Shown: positions 1 to 11,640 of the stretch, one piece after another
How the letters are laid out: each line of letters opens with the position of its first letter
Position numbering within the stretch: position 1 is the stretch's first letter
Made by a program: the position numbers and the translations under genes
The notes under the pieces: model-generated
What the model was told of the DNA's origin: nothing
Seen by the model: only the letters and a program-made list of their open reading frames with translations
Database searches by the model: none
Assembly: GCA_021464245.1 (NCBI GenBank)
Contig: JADCRB010000110.1
Coordinates: 434,001 to 498,000 of the forward strand
Origin: Carallia brachiata
Taxonomy: Eukaryota; Streptophyta; Magnoliopsida; Malpighiales; Rhizophoraceae
DNA: 64,000 nt
Reading direction: 5' to 3'

Positions 1-378
1 AGAAAAAACACGAGGCGAAGTGACATATATACTTTATGGTGAAGAAAGGGCCAGAGGTTCAGTGCATTATGGACTGCCCCAACTGGGAATAGCCCTAAAC
101 CCTCCCTCTCTGGGCAATTGAACTGAGCCTAGAAAAGGCAACCGAAAATTTAATGAAACAATTCACTCATTTCCATAATAAAAATAGCCCTATATTCCTC
201 TCCGTTGGTCTCTCTCTTGCTTTTGCTTCAAATATTTCACATACAGAGCACAGAGAAGAGTCTTGAAACTTGAAAACAGCCACCTTCTCATTCTCCGTTT
301 GCTTGTCTCTCTCTGTCTGTTATCTCTCGCTAACTATTTGATCTCTGTCACTTCGTCTTGAGAAACACAAGCACAAGG
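1..378 (+). promoter_or_regulatory. Promoter and 5' UTR region of the dCTP pyrophosphatase gene
   Basis: No coding sequence is visible. The last 150 bases are CT-rich (repeated tctctct runs around 300-330), which is typical of plant 5' leaders, and they lead directly to the ATG at 379. An A/T-rich stretch near 175-195 could hold the core promoter, but no perfect TATA box stands out. Confidence 0.4.
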
Positions 379-1656
379 ATGACAGGGGCATCAAATGAAG
401 AAGCTGTCTCCCTTGAGCTTCTTAAGGACAAAATGGCGGAGTTTGCTAAGGAAAGGGACTGGGATCAGTTTCACAGCCCCAGAAACCTGCTATTGGCTCT
501 TGTATGTGTTTCTTCTGTTCTGTTAAAAAATCAAATATTCCTTGGATGTATCACTTTGCTGTTCTATTTGCCTTGTGAGTTTGTGGGTTCTTTCTGTTGG
601 TTTGCTTGTGTCTACTTAGCGTGTCCTTTATGTGATTTTTCGTTTTTAGAAGAGGAATAATGGCACAATGGAATAATAACTGTGTGTTTATGTACGTTTC
701 TTTCTTTTTTATGGAGATTTTCAGGATTTGTACGATTAATTCAGCTTAGGCAGTTGGATTATTACCTGAATAACTAATTGGTCTTTGCTTTTTTTTTTTT
801 TTTCCCAACATCATTTTATATACAGAGAATTAAATTCTAATTTGGCCATTCTAAATTTTCTGTTCTCCAATTACTTGCTTGTATTCATCTGTCAAAATAA
901 AAGGAAAAGAAATTGCTTATATCTCAAGTTCCACGGAAATTTTTGGGATCCTTTTTTTCCCTCTTTGCCTTCTGCGTTTTATTTTTTGTGTCATGTAAAT
1001 GTAACCAAATAAAAACAGGAAACAATCAGGACATAATTTGACATGGTGTTTACTGAAATAGACAAGTCAACTATTATGGCTATAGTGGCCTTTTTATTTA
1101 TAAAAAAAGAAGAAGAAGAAGAAGAAGAAGAAGGAAAAGGAAAAGGAAAAGGAAAAGAAAGGGCTTTACTTATAGTTTAACTTTAAGCAGTAATAAAATA
1201 ACAATGCAAGTAATTTAATAATATTTATTTTTTAAAAATTTTAATTATCTAATCAATTTATATTACTTCACTTTGTTACAATTTTATTATTATTTAAAAG
1301 TAAAAGTTGTTGTCTAGTATTTCACAAAAGAAAGGAGAAATGACTTCACATGGTGGTAACAGGTGGGAGAGGTGGGAGAACTATCAGAGATCTTTCAGTG
1401 GAAAGGAGAGGTCCCAAAGGGGTTGCCTGATTGGAATGAAAAGGAGAAAGTGCACCTTGGTGAAGAGCTATCGGATGTGCTGCTCTACCTTGTCAGGCTT
1501 TCCGATATTTGTGGCATTGACCTGGGGAAAGCTGCTCTTCGGAAAGTTGAACTGAATGCTATTAAGTACCCTGTTGGCATGTGCAAAGAGTGCTCTTCAA
1601 AGGAACACAACGGCGGCACCAATAATAATAATGATGCCACTGCGGGCGGTTCATAA
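379..1656 (+). CDS. dCTP pyrophosphatase 1-like (MazG-fold) protein, two exons
   Basis: Model: exon 1 379-501, donor GTATGT; exon 2 1363-1656 after acceptor AACAG; phase 0; 138 aa. The family hydrolyses dCTP and modified dCTPs to the monophosphate plus pyrophosphate, cleaning the nucleotide pool. The all-alpha MazG signature is clear: GEVGELSEIFQW at residues 43-54 and EELSD at 75-79, giving the acidic EExxE...ExxD set that binds magnesium. The N-terminal helix SLELLKDKMAEFAKERDW is also typical. The length suits the compact eukaryotic form (plant members are usually 120-170 aa). The tail after residue 105 is low-complexity (Asn/Gly/Thr-rich) and probably disordered. The start is the first in-frame ATG; the frame is open upstream to 358 but has no earlier ATG. 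The 861-bp intron is AT-rich and holds a purine microsatellite. Family assignment is firm; substrate is inferred from relatives. Confidence 0.88.
1107..1158 (+). repeat. (GAA)n then (GGAAAA)n purine microsatellite
   Basis: About 26 bases of GAA units followed by about 26 bases of GGAAAA-type units lie inside the single intron of the dCTP pyrophosphatase gene. The tract is pure purine on the + strand and probably length-polymorphic. Confidence 0.9.
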
Positions 1657-4600
1657 CTTGTTTGCTGCTTCAAACACATCCACCACAAAGGCCTTTTCGA
1701 ACCTTTTTCTAAAGTTTGTGCTACATATGGCAAATATATTGACGAATGCTGCCTGTTATGTTAGCCTATTTAATTTGATTTGATGGCTGGGTCTTAAGAA
1801 TAGAAAAAAAAGCTATATATAGCATGGAGATGACAATATGGATGGCTGTAATTTGGCATTTTTATTCTCACAGATTTGCTTACTGTTGCACCAACTGAAC
1901 CGTATTCCTCTGATAGACATGATATGTGATGCATGGTGTGGTGAACTGGTGATAGCTCTTTGATCCAAGCTTTCCAAAGCTTTTTGGATGCCAAGTGATA
2001 AATATTTCCTTTAGCAAACTGAAATGAAAATTGGAAGCCACTTACTCTTGTTGGCCAAGTGAGCCAATAAATTGCTAGTTTACTGCTAATTTGATTGAGA
2101 AATAAAATTGAACAATACTGTCGGTTGTATAATGTATCCATTCATTATGTCGTGTTCAGTTGGTTCAGCACTAACTTATATTATATTTTTTTTTTTTTTC
2201 AGAAGAACTTATAATATAGTTGGATGCAAATAAAAGTCTCATTCTTTTAATCAACCTGCTAATTTGATTAGCAGCCTAAGGCGGCTCACAACCGAGAAAT
2301 TGTGTTGACTGATATTTTGGTGTTTTAAGAAGGCTAGACGGCACCGAAAAAAAAAAAGGCCTAGTTCTTCTGAAGTAAAATATTAATTCACCATGTTAGC
2401 CACCAGATTTATGTGATAATAATGGACCATATTCTTTGGAAAAATTTTAGATTTCGCGTGGAACCGATTGGTTCTATTTTGTAAGTACGGGTGATTGGTC
2501 GAGGGTATAATGATTCTGTTGGAGCGTCGGCTTGAATTTGGGGCAACCTTTATTTTTTTAAAAAGAAAACAATTACTTGGACGCATAATTTTTTTGTAAA
2601 TAAATTCAAAATAAATTATTCTACATTTAAAATATTTTATACTACACCAATAACTTTTCATACAATATAAAAGAAATTTTCATGATTTTAAACTATTTGA
2701 CTATACATTTTTTTACATATTGTATAAAATATTATTTATATAATATCACATAATTTGCATTTAATATAAAAATATTTGACGTCTATAAGATTGTATCTAT
2801 AAAAGGTTTTCCTTTCAAGTTTTTTTTAGACACAAATTTTAGATATCTAAAATATTTTGTATTGTAAAAATAATAAAGTGATATAGTAACTATTAACATA
2901 AATTCTTTTTGTATTGTACAAAATATTATTAGTATATTATGAAATATTTTATATATAATATGAAAAATAGTGTCTCTATAGTTAAACCTTTTTTTTTTTG
3001 TGGAATCAATTTCATGTTTTAATTAAGGATGAAGCCGCAAGACAAACCAGTTCATGACATCAGCAACCCACTGTTCTATCGGCATTGGGCATCAGATTTG
3101 ATGGATCCAAATTGGCCCATTAAAGCACTTGGCAATCGGCATGCACTCGAATTTGTCGCTGTAGGATCTCAGCTCTAGTTGGACCAGCTTTTGGCACTCC
3201 GACAGAAACATCTTATTCTATGTCTCAAGAAACGCTTTAATAGAAGTTAAGCATTTATTAAACTGATTGAAGGGTTATCTTCTAATTAGTAGGTAGAGTT
3301 TAAATTTATCAAATTTTATTTATTTTTTTTAAAATATCCAATAGAACTTCTTATAAACAAAAAAAAAGAAATACTTTAATAATAAGAATTTAAATTTTCA
3401 TTATTGAAGTCTCAATTCTAATTTTAAAAAAAAATAAGTACAATTTATAAAAATAAAAAGAATGTTTTCATTGTCTAGTTCAAAATAATATAATAAACTC
3501 AGTTTTTACTTTTCGTTGTCTGAAAAAAAGCAACTTCTTTTTTTTATTTTTTATTTTTTTTTGTCAAAAGTTCGTTTAGTGTTTGTTAAATACTTTGTAT
3601 CCAGTCATAAGTTTATTACTTAAATAGTATTAACATATTTTAATAAAAAAAGAGAGATCAAAGTTCAAATTTTAACTTTCTAATTATTCTTACTTTCATA
3701 AATAATTAATATAAATTTAAAAAAGTTCAAAAAATAAATATTATTTTGGTACATCATCTTTCAGTCCAAATTCCCATCCTGACTCATATCAATTTTTTTT
3801 CCCATCAAATCAAATGACTTAGATTACTTGTACTAATTAATTAATGACATCAACTTAATCGGTCTTCGATGAGTTTTCCTTTCTTTGGTCTAAAACTAAT
3901 TGGAAGTACCATTCCGGTTTTTCGATTTTATCTCAGCTTCTTCCAATTTCGATCTTTTAACCACAAAGACATATTTTGATCGAATGATCTTCAAGTTTTC
4001 AAGCATGGCCCCAAGGTAGCAATTAAAAGGCAATTTTGCGACCAAAAATTTTGATTTCCATATCTACGGCCTAAAATTACGTGTCCACTAAGTTTTTCCT
4101 TTTAAAACAAAGGTAGGACTCTATAGAGAATCTTAAGCAACGTAATCTGTTTTTTTATTATTATAATAATTATTACTTTTATTATCATAAGGCAATGCAA
4201 TCTTTATTATTATTATTATTATTTTAATTTTTATGCTTTCCTTTTGGGCCAGAATCTTGCATGCTCAAGCATCCGAATATTAATGATTGGCATCCGCTAG
4301 TGGGTCGAACTTTAGAATCTAATTAATGGGACATCGCTACAGGCGAGCCTTAATTAGGCCCCATTAATCCAACTTTATTAAATATAATTAGGCCCATTAT
4401 AGGCGCGTTTTGTCCACTACCAATTACATTATTATATACACATGTTATGGACCTAAAAAAAAATTATATACATATGCAGCCTACGGCACAAGAGGGTGGG
4501 TGGATAATTGCTGCCGACTGCCATTTTGAGTAGGAAAAGAAAGACGTAGGAATTAGGAAATGCAGCGGATATGGAAGAAGAGAACAAAATTTCGACCAGT

Positions 4601-5640
4601 GGATGGGTTAAGAAGTAATTCAATCATTAGGTCTCCATATAAACTAACATGCATGTGGGGAAAGGGATAGTAGTAATAATAATAACAATAATTAATCGTA
4701 CAAAATAAGAAGATAAAAAGCAATAAGAATTAGTTTAGTAAAGATGCTGGGTCCCTCAAACATGGGTAAACCTAGCTATTTTTCCATCAAATTATTTGGA
4801 ATGCCACGGGACCAATTCTGCTCTAGCGGTAAGACTTGAATCTCAATCTATCCACTTCACAATTCTTTACTTTGGAAAAAAATTGTTGCTGTTAAGTCTT
4901 CCTATGTAGTTAATTACTAAGCAGTTTCATTGGCAATTACATAAATTCCATTTTTGTATTGAGGGCAGGAAGGAAGCCAAAGACCCCTCTTGTTAGTTTG
5001 ATTGTGATGATTTCTCCCTCGTCCCAATCCCAAGCGGCCTCCCTTTTCCGTTTTGTTTTGGTTCAATCTTCCTTTCTCCTTAAAATAGCTTAAATTCTGT
5101 GATACAACCTCAAACATTCGTTAATGCTGCAACTTCTTGTACCCTTCCGGCTTACTAATTTTTTTTAAAGGTAAAACGACAGCTTTTTTATTTCACTTTC
5201 CAGGGTCCAATCATGTTAATGGTATAATTGGATTCCATGGTGATCGATCCACTTTACCTACTGGCTTTTTTAACTCTTTCTTTTTCCCCCTTGTTTTGGA
5301 TTAAAAGCATTCCATATCTTTAATCATGGCTCTCACATGGCTAAAGTAAAAACAAAACACCCAAATCCCTCAGTCCGACAATATTAAATGTGAAGTTATG
5401 AAGGCACGTAATAATAAATATAAAGATAATAAGTAAGATTTGAATCGTTAAATTATAAAAATATTAGATTTAAAAAAAAATAAACTGGTAGATTAATTAT
5501 ATATCTTATTAATTAAATTAATTATTTTAAAAAATAATTATGTATTTATCTGTACTATAAATTACGTATTTATATAATCTCTATATTAAATTAAGCCCTA
5601 AACATAATGATTGCTATAATTGCTGCTATCATGACCACCA
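1657..5640. other. AT-rich spacer without a recognisable gene
   Basis: The first 500 bases probably include the 3' UTR of the upstream gene. The remainder is AT-rich with many short homopolymers. One GC-richer island at about 3029-3230 contains a 49-codon ATG-to-TAG reading frame (3029-3178, starting MKPQDKPVHDISNP) that I do not recognise. A minus-strand open frame at 4917-5117 has no family signature. No transposon ends could be defined. Confidence 0.5.
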
Positions 5641-5680
5641 TAATTATCGATTATCATTTGGATCCACCTTTAACAACCAA

Positions 5681-6050
5681 CTATATAAAAAGAAGTAAGC
5701 AAAGAAAAAGAACAAAACACTCAGCACAACAGGCAGCTCACTGCAGCAATATGCTTAGGAGGGGTGCCATCACCATATCCGTTCTATCAAATTCCACAGT
5801 TTTAGTGGGGTGGTGCCGAGCACGTAGACGCCCTAGGAGCGGAGATGCAGCACGATAAGGCTAGGGAATAAGCGGCGGCGAGGGTTCTGCCTAGGTTCAA
5901 GGCGGATGGTTCAATGGGAGATCGTGGTGGCTCCTTTTAGAATGCTGAAGAGGATCATAGCGGATATGGCACCTAATGCTCGGCTCATAGAGTCATACTA
6001 TCTGTCTCTGCCGTTCCTACGTCCCCAGATATTTCCCCTGTGTTGATAAT
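5681..6050 (+). other. Candidate small transcription unit of unknown nature
   Basis: A TATA-like TATATAAAAAG at about 5681 is followed by an A-rich leader and an ATG at 5751 opening a 35-codon frame (MLRRGAITISVLSNS...GDAAR, stop by 5858). A second frame, shifted relative to the first, runs from the ATG at 5906 (MVQWEIVVAPFRMLKRI...) to a TGA near 6044. The block is clearly GC-richer than its surroundings. It could be a frameshifted relic, a spliced short gene or a non-coding transcript. I recognise neither peptide. Confidence 0.2.
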
Positions 6051-8180
6051 GCTAACATTATATTAATAGAATTTTCTTGGGTGTTTTTCTTCTGCTTTCA
6101 TCTCTCCTTTTGGACTTCTCCTCTCCCTCTTCAATTCAATGTTGTAATTGAAAAGGGAGGATAATTGCGATCTGTGGACAACAGAAGAGCGTTGGTTCCA
6201 CATTGGATAAGTAGCATCCTTAAATGACTGCAACTATAATCTAAGCAAATTTATTTTTTTATTGATGGGGGTTTTTAGAAGTGAAGGAAATCTCAGCAGT
6301 CTCCAGGGGACTGATGCTCTTGATAATGATAAGCTTGAGTTGAAACAGTAAAAAAAAAAAAAATGTATTTGACAAAAACTAAAAAAAAGAATTAGCCTAT
6401 GCCAATCGATGTCGACAAAAATTTTTTTATCAAAAAAAAAATATTACAGATATAGTGATAATTGAATTTGTGTATTAGAATTGGAGTATCTCCCGTTGTA
6501 TTATTATATTTAACACAACTCATAAGAAGGGTCCCACTATTTGAATATTAATGGACCGAAGGGTACTCACTCAAACTGATTATGTTACTAACGAGTTTGG
6601 AACTAAGAGCGTGAGAGTTGTGACTAAAGCTATATATGAATAGAGAATATTGCCTTACAAGTACTACCTGTAAGACTCGAATTCAAATTATAAGTGAAAA
6701 AAAAAAATCAAATTATTATCAAACTGTTAGTTTAAATAGTAATGTCTACTAATGATTAAAAAAAATGAGAGCTCAAAATTAAAGTCATTTTACTCCCATA
6801 AGCGGTGATATGTACAATCATTAATCATATTTCTCTGGTTAGACATGCTTTAAATCTTCTTGCTGGCATCTGCTCTCTCAATTAAAGGGATTTCCATTGA
6901 TTGTACAGTAATAAGCTATAGACTCCTTAATATTATAATTAGGTGTGGCAAAAATTTAATTGAGTTCATCAATATTTAGGTGATAAGTTTATTTTTTAGG
7001 AGATAACGAGCTGATTAAGTAAGACGTAAATAAAAGAAGATATTAGTTTTAATTTAAGTCTGATGACCAATATATTTATAAAAACTTTTTTTATGCTAAA
7101 AAATTTGTTTGATTGTCATTTTAGAAGCTGTAAGTAGTTATTATACGATGTGATAGAAAAAATTATAAACGTGATAGAGAAATTATAACAAAATTATACA
7201 ACGTAGTAAAAAAAACTTATACAACTATTGTAACCAATCATTAAAATTTTTTTTGATTTATTAGTGGATTATACGTTGTATAATTTTTTTAACATATCAT
7301 ATAACTTTTTTATAATTTTTTATTATATCGATAATTTTTTTATCGTATTATATATAATAATTACTTAATAAATTTTTAAAAAATAATCACTTAATCGTGG
7401 ACACAAAAACTAAAGCGGCCACTCTCCCGACGACAGGGGCTATCTGGAGCTGCTGGTGGGTGCGTATCGGTGGATGTGTGGGTTCGTGCTCCCACTCCTA
7501 GTGTGGATGGAAAATAAAACTCCGCCATCACTTGGTTTACTTTTTTTTTAACACAAAAAAATATTTATTATTAATATATTAATTATTAAATTTATGATTT
7601 AAGATCGAATTTTATATCGTTAATATCTTTATTCAACTTTTTTATGAAGAAGACCCGCTATTATTAGATCATTATTAAATTTAAAGTGAGTCTCTTTCGA
7701 TCTTAATTTCAGTGTTAATGAATTTAAAATTGATACGCTACACTTACAGTGAATATCCACAATTTATGAAGAGAGTGACAAGAAAATTCAAATACGAGTC
7801 AATACTAACAACAATATATCAGTATATTACTAAATTATCACTTCTAATAATCATAATTTAGTTTACTTATGTATTAGGAAATTTAATTTTTTTATAAAAA
7901 AATTGTAATATATACACACACGAAAGAAATACTAATGTTACATAGTGTTTCTTTTGTGTGTATATATCTTTTGTCTATATATATACTATGTAATATTATA
8001 TAATTAGTAACAAAAAATATAAATTTATTAAATAATTAAAATATAATAAATAAATAAATTATTAAATATTTTAAAATTAACTGTATAAAAATATCGATAA
8101 ATACTAATCCCCCACAAAAGGCACAACTACAAATAATAATAAATTAAGTTATTATAAAAAAATAAACCACTTTTATATTT
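6051..8180. other. AT-rich spacer
   Basis: No gene seen. It contains many A/T homopolymers, including an A run near 6350, and a short GC-rich patch at about 7420-7510 with no recognisable coding content. The rest is low-complexity AT. Confidence 0.5.
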
Positions 8181-8184
8181 TTTT

Positions 8185-8705
8185 AATAAATTTAATACTA
8201 TTTTTAAAAACTAACAAATCTAATACAGTTTAATTATTTTATTACAAATCTAGCACAATCTTTAACAATTAACAATATAATACAGTTTAATTATTTTTAA
8301 ATAAATCTAGCACACTGTCAATTAAAAATAATCGAATCTCTAATATGCATACATACACATATGCACATCTGACATTAAACCGTACTAGATTTTGACGTTC
8401 AATTATTTTTTAACAAATTTAACAAACTGTCAGTTAAAAATAATCGAATCTCGAATATACATATATGCACATATGACATTTGAAAATTTTAAACTGTAAT
8501 AAATTTAGATATAAATGTGTCGTATCTATATATTAAGAGATTCAATTATTTTTAATTGATTATTTTTAATTGACCGTATAGTAAATTTATTAAAAAATAA
8601 TTAAAATGTGTTAAATTTATTAATTATTAAAAATTATGTAAAATTTTTAAAAAAATAATTAAATTATATTAAATTTATTAATTTTTAAACGATGTTAAAT
8701 TTGTA
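8185..8705. mobile_element. Fold-back (inverted-repeat) element, MITE-like, upstream of YLMG1
   Basis: The arms are imperfect inverted complements of about 150 bp. The left arm (about 8185-8340) runs through ctaatacagtttaatt, aaatctagcac and ends caattaaaaataatcgaatctc. The right arm (about 8540-8705) begins gagattcaattatttttaattg and returns through the complementary motifs to gatgttaaattt. The loop holds a partial direct repeat of the left-arm end: the aaaaataatcgaatctc motif followed by atacatatgcacat-type sequence occurs near 8330 and again near 8440. There is no coding capacity. AT-richness can inflate apparent pairing, but the matching order of several distinct motifs argues for a real fold-back element. 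Target-site duplications were not resolved. Confidence 0.5.
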
Positions 8706-8861
8706 AAACAACTAAAATGTTACTATTTTTTTTATAATAACCCTAATAAATTTCGGATAAAGGCCCTTCTTCTTCAAACCTTATCAACCGCCAGCCCTCC
8801 TTCCTTCTTCCTTCGTTCTTAACCCTCTCCAATTTGATTCGACATAGTCCCAAAGAAAACA

Positions 8862-9649
8862 ATGGCCCTTCTCATGTTCTCCTCTCAATCTGGAACTCTG
8901 TTTCGAGGCCCACCCCTCCTCCCCAACTCTACAAGGCTCCCCTCTCCTCTTCCCCATCAATCGGCCGCCAGCTCCGCCACCACCGCCGCGGTCCTCCTCT
9001 CGTTGCCGCCGCGAAAATCCCTAAACCCCCCTCTTTGTCCCTAAACGCCACCAAAACTCCATTAATTTTCAATATCGCCGGTGCAAAACCTAGATTCGAC
9101 GTTTCGGCTTCAGTATCCTCCCAGACCCAGACCGCCCTCGCCGTGTCACAACCCCTACTAACTGGGTCGACCCGAACCGTCACCAGTATCTTAGCTCTAG
9201 GGTTTTTCGCATCGCGCTTATTTTTCAATTCCCTACAAAATTTTGCTCAAAGGGCTTTGATTTTCCCCAATCCCGGTCAACTCGCGGCAATTCGTGCTCT
9301 GCAATGCAATTTGGTTCACTCGGTGGGCCCGCTCTTCTTCGCGGCGCTCAAGGACCGCCCAAGTGGCTACCTGAACACTCCCTTGACGGTGGTGGCAGCT
9401 GGATTGGCCAAGTGGCTGGACATATACAGCGGGGTTTTGATGGTTAGGGTTTTGCTTAGCTGGTTTCCCAACATTCCTTGGGACCGCCAGCCCTTGTCGG
9501 CTATAAGGGACCTTTGCGATCCATATCTGAACCTGTTTAGGAACATAATTCCTCCGATTTTCGACACTCTTGACGTCAGCCCACTTCTGGCGTTTGCGGT
9601 TTTGGGTACGCTCGGATCCATTCTCAACAGCAGCAGGGGCATGTATTGA
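8862..9649 (+). CDS. YLMG1-1: YLMG1-like YGGT-family plastid membrane protein with an apparent N-terminal frameshift
   Basis: YLMG proteins are small thylakoid or envelope membrane proteins of the YGGT family; Arabidopsis YLMG1-1 affects distribution of chloroplast nucleoids. The conserved part, to the TGA at 9647-9649, is unmistakable: GYLNTPLTVVAAGLAKWLD, RVLLSWFPNIPW, DPYLNLFRNIIPP and a last hydrophobic segment SPLLAFAVLGTLGSIL. This frame has no ATG before the mid-protein Met in GVLMVRV. The well-placed ATG (context aacaATGGC, 8862) opens a Ser/Pro/Leu-rich transit-peptide-like stretch in another frame that stops at 9042-9044. The two frames differ by one base. A missing base anywhere upstream of the stop, for example in the C6 run near 9026-9031, would join them into a protein of about 262 aa. 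It may be an assembly error or a real lesion. No introns are visible. The 3' end of this gene is the left edge of the tandem triplication. Confidence 0.8.
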
Positions 9650-11640
9650 AGAGTTAACTGTGAGAACCTGGTGAATTGGATGCAATTTCATCCGGTAACC
9701 GATAGTTTAGAGCTTTTCTTGGCCTTTATTGATCGTTTTCCCTGTTAGGTTCAGTGGTGTTGGTGGGTGTAGTACCACAATAGATGGATGAATTTTGCTT
9801 CGGATGTATACTTTTTATTTTCTTTTTAATTTCTTTTTAAATGGCAGATTGGCATTTTTATAGTGGATTACTGCTTATTTTCGTTTCCATTGGTAAAAAT
9901 TGTGGTTACTGCTTATATTCATGTGCCAGTTGGAGTTTGATGAATGTGATTAGAAGGGAAAGGAATGTTTGGGATTCTATGACTTCTGAGTTAAGGAAAC
10001 CTGTATTCTTGAACTCTTTGTTAGTTTTGAATCTTTTGTCTCTCAACTTGATTGGCTGCTTTCAAAGTTTGGTTCATGGTATTCTTGTTCTTATCTTCTT
10101 CATTAATCCGTGTCACTTAAGTTTCCTATAGAGAGAGACATTTAGATTCTTTGATGGAAATTGTCACGGAACATGGTATCATTGTTGGTGAAAGTTTCAA
10201 ACATTGAGGGATTGTTCATGTTTTTGTTGGATCAGAGTGGGTAGGGCATTATCTTGTGTGCGTCTGTTCTAGTACATGCTTTATTCTTTGGCATATTTTT
10301 TCGTTGTTTTGTGTTTGATATTGGCCTAGTATGAGATTGCCTAATGATGTCTTCATTCCTTATAAATTGGATAATTAAACTGGTAGTGCAATTCTATTAC
10401 TTTTCAATTGGGTCTTGAATGGCTCGGGGTGAAATATTGCTGCAAAAAGCTGGGGGGAACAGGCAATTTTGATCTGGCGTTGAGCATCAGTTTTAAGTGT
10501 TCTTGGCCATTCTGACCCCTACCTCTCCCTCTGCATCCCTCTCTCACATGTGGTTATAGCACTGTGTGTAAATTGTTTCGCTTAAGTTAAGATCATGATG
10601 CAGCCGTGTCTCGTTGTTAGTCTAATAACTGTTGGAACAAGGATTTAAGATGAAATTGATGATGCTCGATGGCCATTTCCTCTATCCCTCCAATCGCAGT
10701 GCTGCAGGTCTCGAGTTAATGCACGGGTTTTCCCAATGGTAGAAGTTCCACGTTCAACAGGTGAGATGGTAAAGGCAGACAAAGAATTTCTGTTTAGAAG
10801 GGATGGAGGATGAAAAATTGTTAGCACTAATTGAAATTGTTTCTGAAAAATAAAGGTTCATCTGGTTGCAGCAGCTGTTGCAACCTGCAATGATATAGAG
10901 TGCGTTTGGCCAGGTGACAAAACATGGAAAGCCGATTTCGAATTTTAGTTATCGTCGGTTTGGGATCAAGTCAAACTGATGGAAGTCACACTGACGCCTG
11001 CAATCTAGGAGCATAAAATGCTGCAAACCAAACTCCTGAGCGAAACTGCCAATTGTTTTCTCTTTTTGTTTTTTTGGAACAACTGCCAATTGTTTTCTGA
11101 AATTGATACTAATGTCATAAGCTAAACAAAGTTTTACCTTATGGACACTTCCATCTTTATGTTGAATTTAGGCACTCACTAAATTCTTCTCATCTATATG
11201 CTTTGGGCAAAAGAGTAAGATTGTAACAGACTAATTAATATAAGTTATGTTTTCGGTTGGGGGAGAAGAAAACTCACCGAAGGCTTAATGCAAATCTGTG
11301 ATAATTCAACAAGGAAAAATAACAAATTTTATCTCTCCTCGACATACATTGAGACAAAGACAAATCGAGCAAACTCTAAATTATCTCAAAACAAAAAGAG
11401 TTAAGATCGGTTAAGATTGGCCAGTGATGCGAAGTTGCCAGGGAAGCAGTCTGAATCACCAGCCGAGACCCGTAAGCCGGGCTCACCGGGATGGATTTAG
11501 CTTCGGTTCAAACCAAACGATGACTACAAAATACAAATGCACCTTGTCGATAAGTTATTTTATTTCTGGCGCCAAAACCCGATTTACTCCTCCTATTTCT
11601 TCTTGATCCGACCCGCCTCTCTCTCAAACACCTCCAACTC
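9650..11640. other. Spacer between YLMG1 and the five-exon gene, copy A
   Basis: No protein gene seen. 9650-11300 is closely matched by 19180-20880 in copy B. About 11310-11575 has no counterpart in copy B, and pairing resumes just before the ATG (gtttactcc, gacccgcctctctc). This part includes the downstream region of YLMG1 and the promoter of the five-exon gene. Confidence 0.6.

Noticed and set aside
8929..9228. Minus-strand 99-codon frame across the YLMG1 transit-peptide region
   Set aside because: Shadow of the GC-rich YLMG1 coding strand; no motif, and the same effect produces frames at 9233-9691.
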